DNA of 64,000 nt from Pseudoxanthomonas sp. NC8 (GTDB lineage: Bacteria > Pseudomonadota > Gammaproteobacteria > Xanthomonadales > Xanthomonadaceae). The position numbers and the translations under genes are program-made. The notes below the pieces were generated by a model. It did no database searches, was not told where the DNA came from, and worked only from the letters and a program-made list of their open reading frames with translations. Shown one piece after another: positions 60,946 through 64,000 of the stretch; position 1 is the first letter of the stretch; each line of letters opens with the position of its first letter. The stretch spans positions 309,001 to 373,000 of the forward strand of contig CP060419.1 in the NCBI GenBank assembly GCA_025232375.1, in the 5' to 3' direction.

Positions 60946-61659
60946 CTAGATCGCGACGTTGAACAGGCCGCCGATCGCGTGCGAGGCGGCCATCGCCAGT
61001 GCCCCCAGAAGCCGACGCGCAGCGCGCCGCGCAACATCGGCGCGCCACCCAGCCGCGCCGCCAGCCCCCGACAGCAGCAGCCCGGCCAGCGTCACCGCGG
61101 AGGTGACCGCGGCCACGTGCTGGACCGGGGCCAGCACGGCGCTGCCGATCGGCAGCACGGCCCCGGCGGTGAACGCGGCCGCCGAGGCCAGTGCGGCCTG
61201 CAACGGACGCGCGCGCAGCATTTCGGTGATGCCCAGTTCGTCGCGGGCGTGCGCGCCCAGAGCGTCGTGCGCATGCAGCTGCTCGGCGACCTCGCGTGCC
61301 AGTGCGGGCGACAGGCCGCGGCGCACGTAGATGTGCGCGAGCTCTTCGAGTTCGTGCGCCGGCTCGCTCTCCAGCTCCTGCCGCTCGACCGCCAGGTCGG
61401 CGGCCTCGGTATCGGCCCAGGACTGCACCGAAACGTATTCACCGGCGGCCATCGACATGGCACCGGCGACCACCGCGGCCACCCCGGTCGCATGGGATCA
61501 CCTCCGCCCCGGCACCGCTGGCGGCCACGCCGACCACTACGCCGGCGACCGGACGATGATGCCGTCGTTGGCGCCGAGCACGGCCGCGCGCAGCCAGCCC
61601 ACGCGCTGGGTGCGGTGGCGTTCGGGGTGGCGGCTGTGCGATCCGGAATGCGCGAACAT
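60946..61659 (-). CDS. VIT1/CCC1-family transporter
   Basis: About 237 residues. An N-terminal [20 protein letters not shown], then NDGIIV, is the conserved start of VIT1/CCC1 proteins. TM helices follow ([20 protein letters not shown]) along with a charged cytoplasmic segment ([20 protein letters not shown]), then two C-terminal TM helices. Family members move Fe2+/Mn2+. Breaks near 61550 and at 61492 (ATCCCATGCGACC for ATCCTGGCGACC). It is convergent with engB. Confidence 0.85.
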
Positions 61660-61845
61660 GCCGCCAGCGTAGCCGTCCCGGGGCCGCCGCGCGGGACTGC
61701 GAAGCGTTCGCGGGATGCCGGCGGAACACTGCGAGCGCCAGGCCGGGACACCGGGACGACGCACGCGCAGGCTATAGTTCGCCCCCTGCGATACGGTCCA
61801 CGCGGCCGCGCATCGCCCTCCCGTCCGCACCGTGCGAGCCGCCCC

Positions 61846-63220
61846 TTGTCGAGCCCCAGCCACGTCGCCGATACGCCGATCACCCAGCGCAACCAGCTGG
61901 TCGAGTACATCGCGTCCGGCGAGAAGCCGGTGGCCGCCTGGCGCATCGGCACCGAGCACGAGAAGTTCGGCTTCCGCCTGGACGACCTGCGTCCGCCCAC
62001 GTTCGACGGCGACCGCGGCATCGAAGCGCTGCTGCAGGGGCTGGTCCGCTTCGGCTGGGAGCCGGTGCGCGAGAGCGTGGACGGACAGCCGGAACGCGTC
62101 ATCGCCCTGCTGCGCGACAACGCCTCGGTGACCTGGAGCCGGCCGGACAGCTCGAACTGTCCGGCGCGCCGCTGGAAACCATCCACCAGACCTGCGTGGA
62201 GCTGGGCACCCACCTCAACGAGGTGCGCCAGGTCTCCGACGAACTGCAGCTGGGCTTCCTCGGCATGGGCTTCCAGCCCAAGTGGCGCCGCGACGAGATG
62301 CCGTGGATGCCCAAGGGCCGCTACCGGATCATGAAGTCGTACATGCCAGGGTCGGCCAGCTCGGCCTGGACATGATGACCCGCACCTGCACGGTGCAGGT
62401 GAACCTGGACTACGCCTCCGAAGCGGACATGGTGAAGAAGTTCCGCGTGTCGCTGGCGCTGCAGCCGGTCGCCACCGCGCTGTTCGCCGATTCGCCGTTC
62501 ACCGAAGGCAAGCCCAACGGCTACCTGAGCTACCGCTCGCATATCTGGACCGATACCGATCCGGACCGCACCGGCATGCTCGATTTCGTGTTCGAGGACG
62601 GATTCGGCTACGAGCGCTACGTCGACTACCTGCTCGACGTGCCGATGTACTTCTCCTACCGCGATGGCGTCTATGTCGACGCCTCCGGCAAGTCGTTCCG
62701 CAAGTTCCTCAAGGGCGAGCTGGACGTGCTCCCCGGCGCGCTGCCGACCCTGCGCGACTGGTCCGACCACATGACCACCGCCTTCCCGGAAGTGCGGCTG
62801 AAGAAGTTATGGAGATGCGCGGCGCCGACGGGGGCCCGTGGAACCGGCTGTGCGCGCTGCCCGCGTTCTGGGTCGGCCTGCTCTACGACCAGGTCGCACT
62901 GGACGCGGCTCAGACCTGGTCAAGGACTTCAGCACCGCCGAGCGCCATGCCCTGCGCGATGGCGTGCCGGGCACGCACTCGGCTTGCCGTTCCGCGGCGC
63001 CAGCGTGCGCGAGCTGGCGGTCGAGGCGCTGAAGATTTCCGTCGCCGGCCTGCGTCGCCGCGCCGCGCTCAACGCCGACGGCATCGACGAGTCGCGCTTC
63101 CTCGAGCCGCTGATCGAGATCGCCGAAAGCGGCCAGACCGCGGCCGAGCGCAAGCTCGAACTCTTCCACGGCCGCTGGAACGGCGACATCGACCGGGTGT
63201 TCCCGGAATTCGCCTACTGA
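61846..63220 (+). CDS. gshA: Glutamate-cysteine ligase (plant/alphaproteobacterial type)
   Basis: About 458 residues of the GCS2-type ligase: [20 protein letters not shown] (active-site Glu), [31 protein letters not shown] and PSFRGAS-type C-terminal segment ([20 protein letters not shown]). It makes gamma-glutamylcysteine, the first step of glutathione synthesis. I chose TTG 61846 because it begins the family start [20 protein letters not shown]. Breaks: 62133 (ACCTGGAG for ACCCTGGAG), 62346 (CCAGGGTC), 62807 (TTATGG for CTGATGG), 62910 (ACCTGGTC for ACCCTGGTC) and about 62970. Glutathione links it to the KefB/C-type antiporter at 13.7-15.5 kb. Confidence 0.9.
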
Positions 63221-63255
63221 GGTGCGGCGGCGTGCAGGAATGCGCCGCCGGCGAT

Positions 63256-63283
63256 GGAGCCGCGACCACCAGGCCGCGGCTCC
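63256..63283. terminator. Hairpin between convergent gshA and lipoprotein gene
   Basis: Nine-base arms GGAGCCGCG and CGCGGCTCC with a 10-base loop in the 69-base gap between two convergent genes. There is no T-run, so it may be a weak bidirectional terminator. Confidence 0.5.
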
Positions 63284-63289
63284 CTGCCA

Positions 63290-63972
63290 TCACGGCAGCA
63301 GGTGGTTGCTCACGACCTGCTTGCCGTCCAGCGACACCGATGCGTAGCCGTTGTTCTTGACGTCGTTGGCGGTAAGGCGGCCTTCCAGGTCCAGCCGCAG
63401 CGTGTGCACGTCACTGAAGGCGCCCGGCGCTTCCATAGGCGCACGCCGTTCCAGCGGTAGCTGCTGTAGACCGGGTCCAGCGAAGGCTTGAGTCCCTCGA
63501 TGGTGCCGGACAGCGCGGCTGCGTCGACCTTCGACAGCGGCACCATAAGGTAGTCCTCCAGGCGGAAGCTGGCCGCATCGCCGCTGACCGTCAGCTCGAT
63601 GTCGTAGGGGGCGCCGAACTTGCCGGTCGCCAGATCCAGCTGCTGTCCGACCAGCTTCCGTGCATCAGCCGGATTCTGGTAGTCGACGGTGCAGACCTGC
63701 AGCTTGCCGTCGGCATCGAAAGACGAGGTGATCTCCGACACCAGCGTGGCCGGAGCCAGCGCATCGGCCACGGCGCGGAAGCACACGTCGGGACCTTCGT
63801 TGAAGGTCAGGGCGGGGGCAGGGGACGGCGCGGCCGGGGAAGCGGCGGCAGTCGCGGGTGTGGCAGGCGCGGTCGACGTGGCGGCCGCGTCCGGCTCGGA
63901 CGGGGTGGCCTTCTCGCCGCAGGCGGTCAGGCCAAGGGCCAGCGCGGTGCCCAGCAGGCAAGCATGGACCAT
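63290..63972 (-). CDS. Predicted lipoprotein
   Basis: About 227 residues. The signal peptide ends in a lipobox ([12 protein letters not shown]), then an Ala/Pro/Thr linker and a globular domain with two Cys ([11 protein letters not shown] and [14 protein letters not shown]) that could form a disulfide. No named family is recognised; similar lipoproteins occur in xanthomonads. A break at 63436 (CGCCTATGG for CGCCTGATGG) separates the last 50 residues; corrected, the chain continues [20 protein letters not shown] and ends [20 protein letters not shown]. The ATG may not be the true start if the gene extends past the window edge, but the signal peptide supports it. Confidence 0.7.
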
Positions 63973-64000
63973 GGGGAAGGCGTGCGCACGGTCGGGGTCA

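Overview
The window is high-GC, densely coded DNA from a gammaproteobacterium of the Xanthomonadaceae/Lysobacteraceae (a Lysobacter- or Luteimonas-like organism). Four things point there: an aryl-polyene (xanthomonadin-type) pigment cluster at the left end, the trxA-rho / rhlB and ftsEX-to-rpoH neighbourhoods, the engB / cytochrome c4 / tandem dsbA block, and the plant-type gshA. I saw no rRNA, tRNA, CRISPR array, insertion sequence or prophage.

Layout. 1-9.9 kb: aryl-polyene cluster in two convergent arms. The plus arm holds a COG4648 membrane protein, dehydratase, acyltransferase, LolA-like carrier, MMPL exporter, second dehydratase and ketoreductase. The minus arm holds a ketosynthase, chain-length factor, glycosyltransferase and cation/proton antiporter. 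10-15.5 kb: YcgL, a giant ankyrin membrane protein and a KefB/C antiporter. 15.5-22.4 kb: a CRP/Clp-type operator, an Oar-like TonB-dependent receptor and two overlapping TPR-sulfotransferases. 22.4-27.3 kb: a DUF2306 membrane protein, an exported TPR protein and a CadC-like regulator. 27.4-31.6 kb: rho, trxA and divergent rhlB. 31.8-37.5 kb: ftsE, ftsX, a double-receiver protein, ung, DoxX, pirin and rpoH, the last preceded by a CIRCE-like repeat. 37.6-39.1 kb: a 36% Met, 11% Cys protein facing a small CDS and an XRE-cupin regulator. 39.1-46.2 kb: TRIC channel, ndh, KgtP-like transporter, NYN protein and priA. 46.2-52.9 kb: a DnaA-box pair, two poorly known membrane proteins, a MATE pump, sppA and a small lipoprotein. 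52.9-64 kb: an SDR, a membrane-anchored DJ-1 protein with a two-component system, a nuclease-family protein, two DsbA proteins, cytochrome c4, engB, a VIT1-type transporter, gshA and a lipoprotein.

Most important property of the sequence: about two thirds of the genes, including essential ones (rho, ftsE, ftsX, priA, engB, gshA), are interrupted by one- or two-base frame breaks. The breaks fall mainly where the intact protein requires CCWGG (CCTGG/CCAGG). The motif appears instead as CCTTGG, CCCTGG, CCTTAG, CCTATGG, CCCATGG, CTGG or CCGG. I therefore read these genes as functional genes carrying systematic consensus errors at a probably methylated motif, not as pseudogenes. Each gene is given as one feature from inferred start to inferred stop across its breaks.

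Candidates for unfamiliar biology: the Met/Cys-rich protein with an internal duplication, the receptor plus paired TPR-sulfotransferases under a near-ideal CRP/Clp site, the CIRCE-like element abutting rpoH, and the paired DnaA boxes next to priA.
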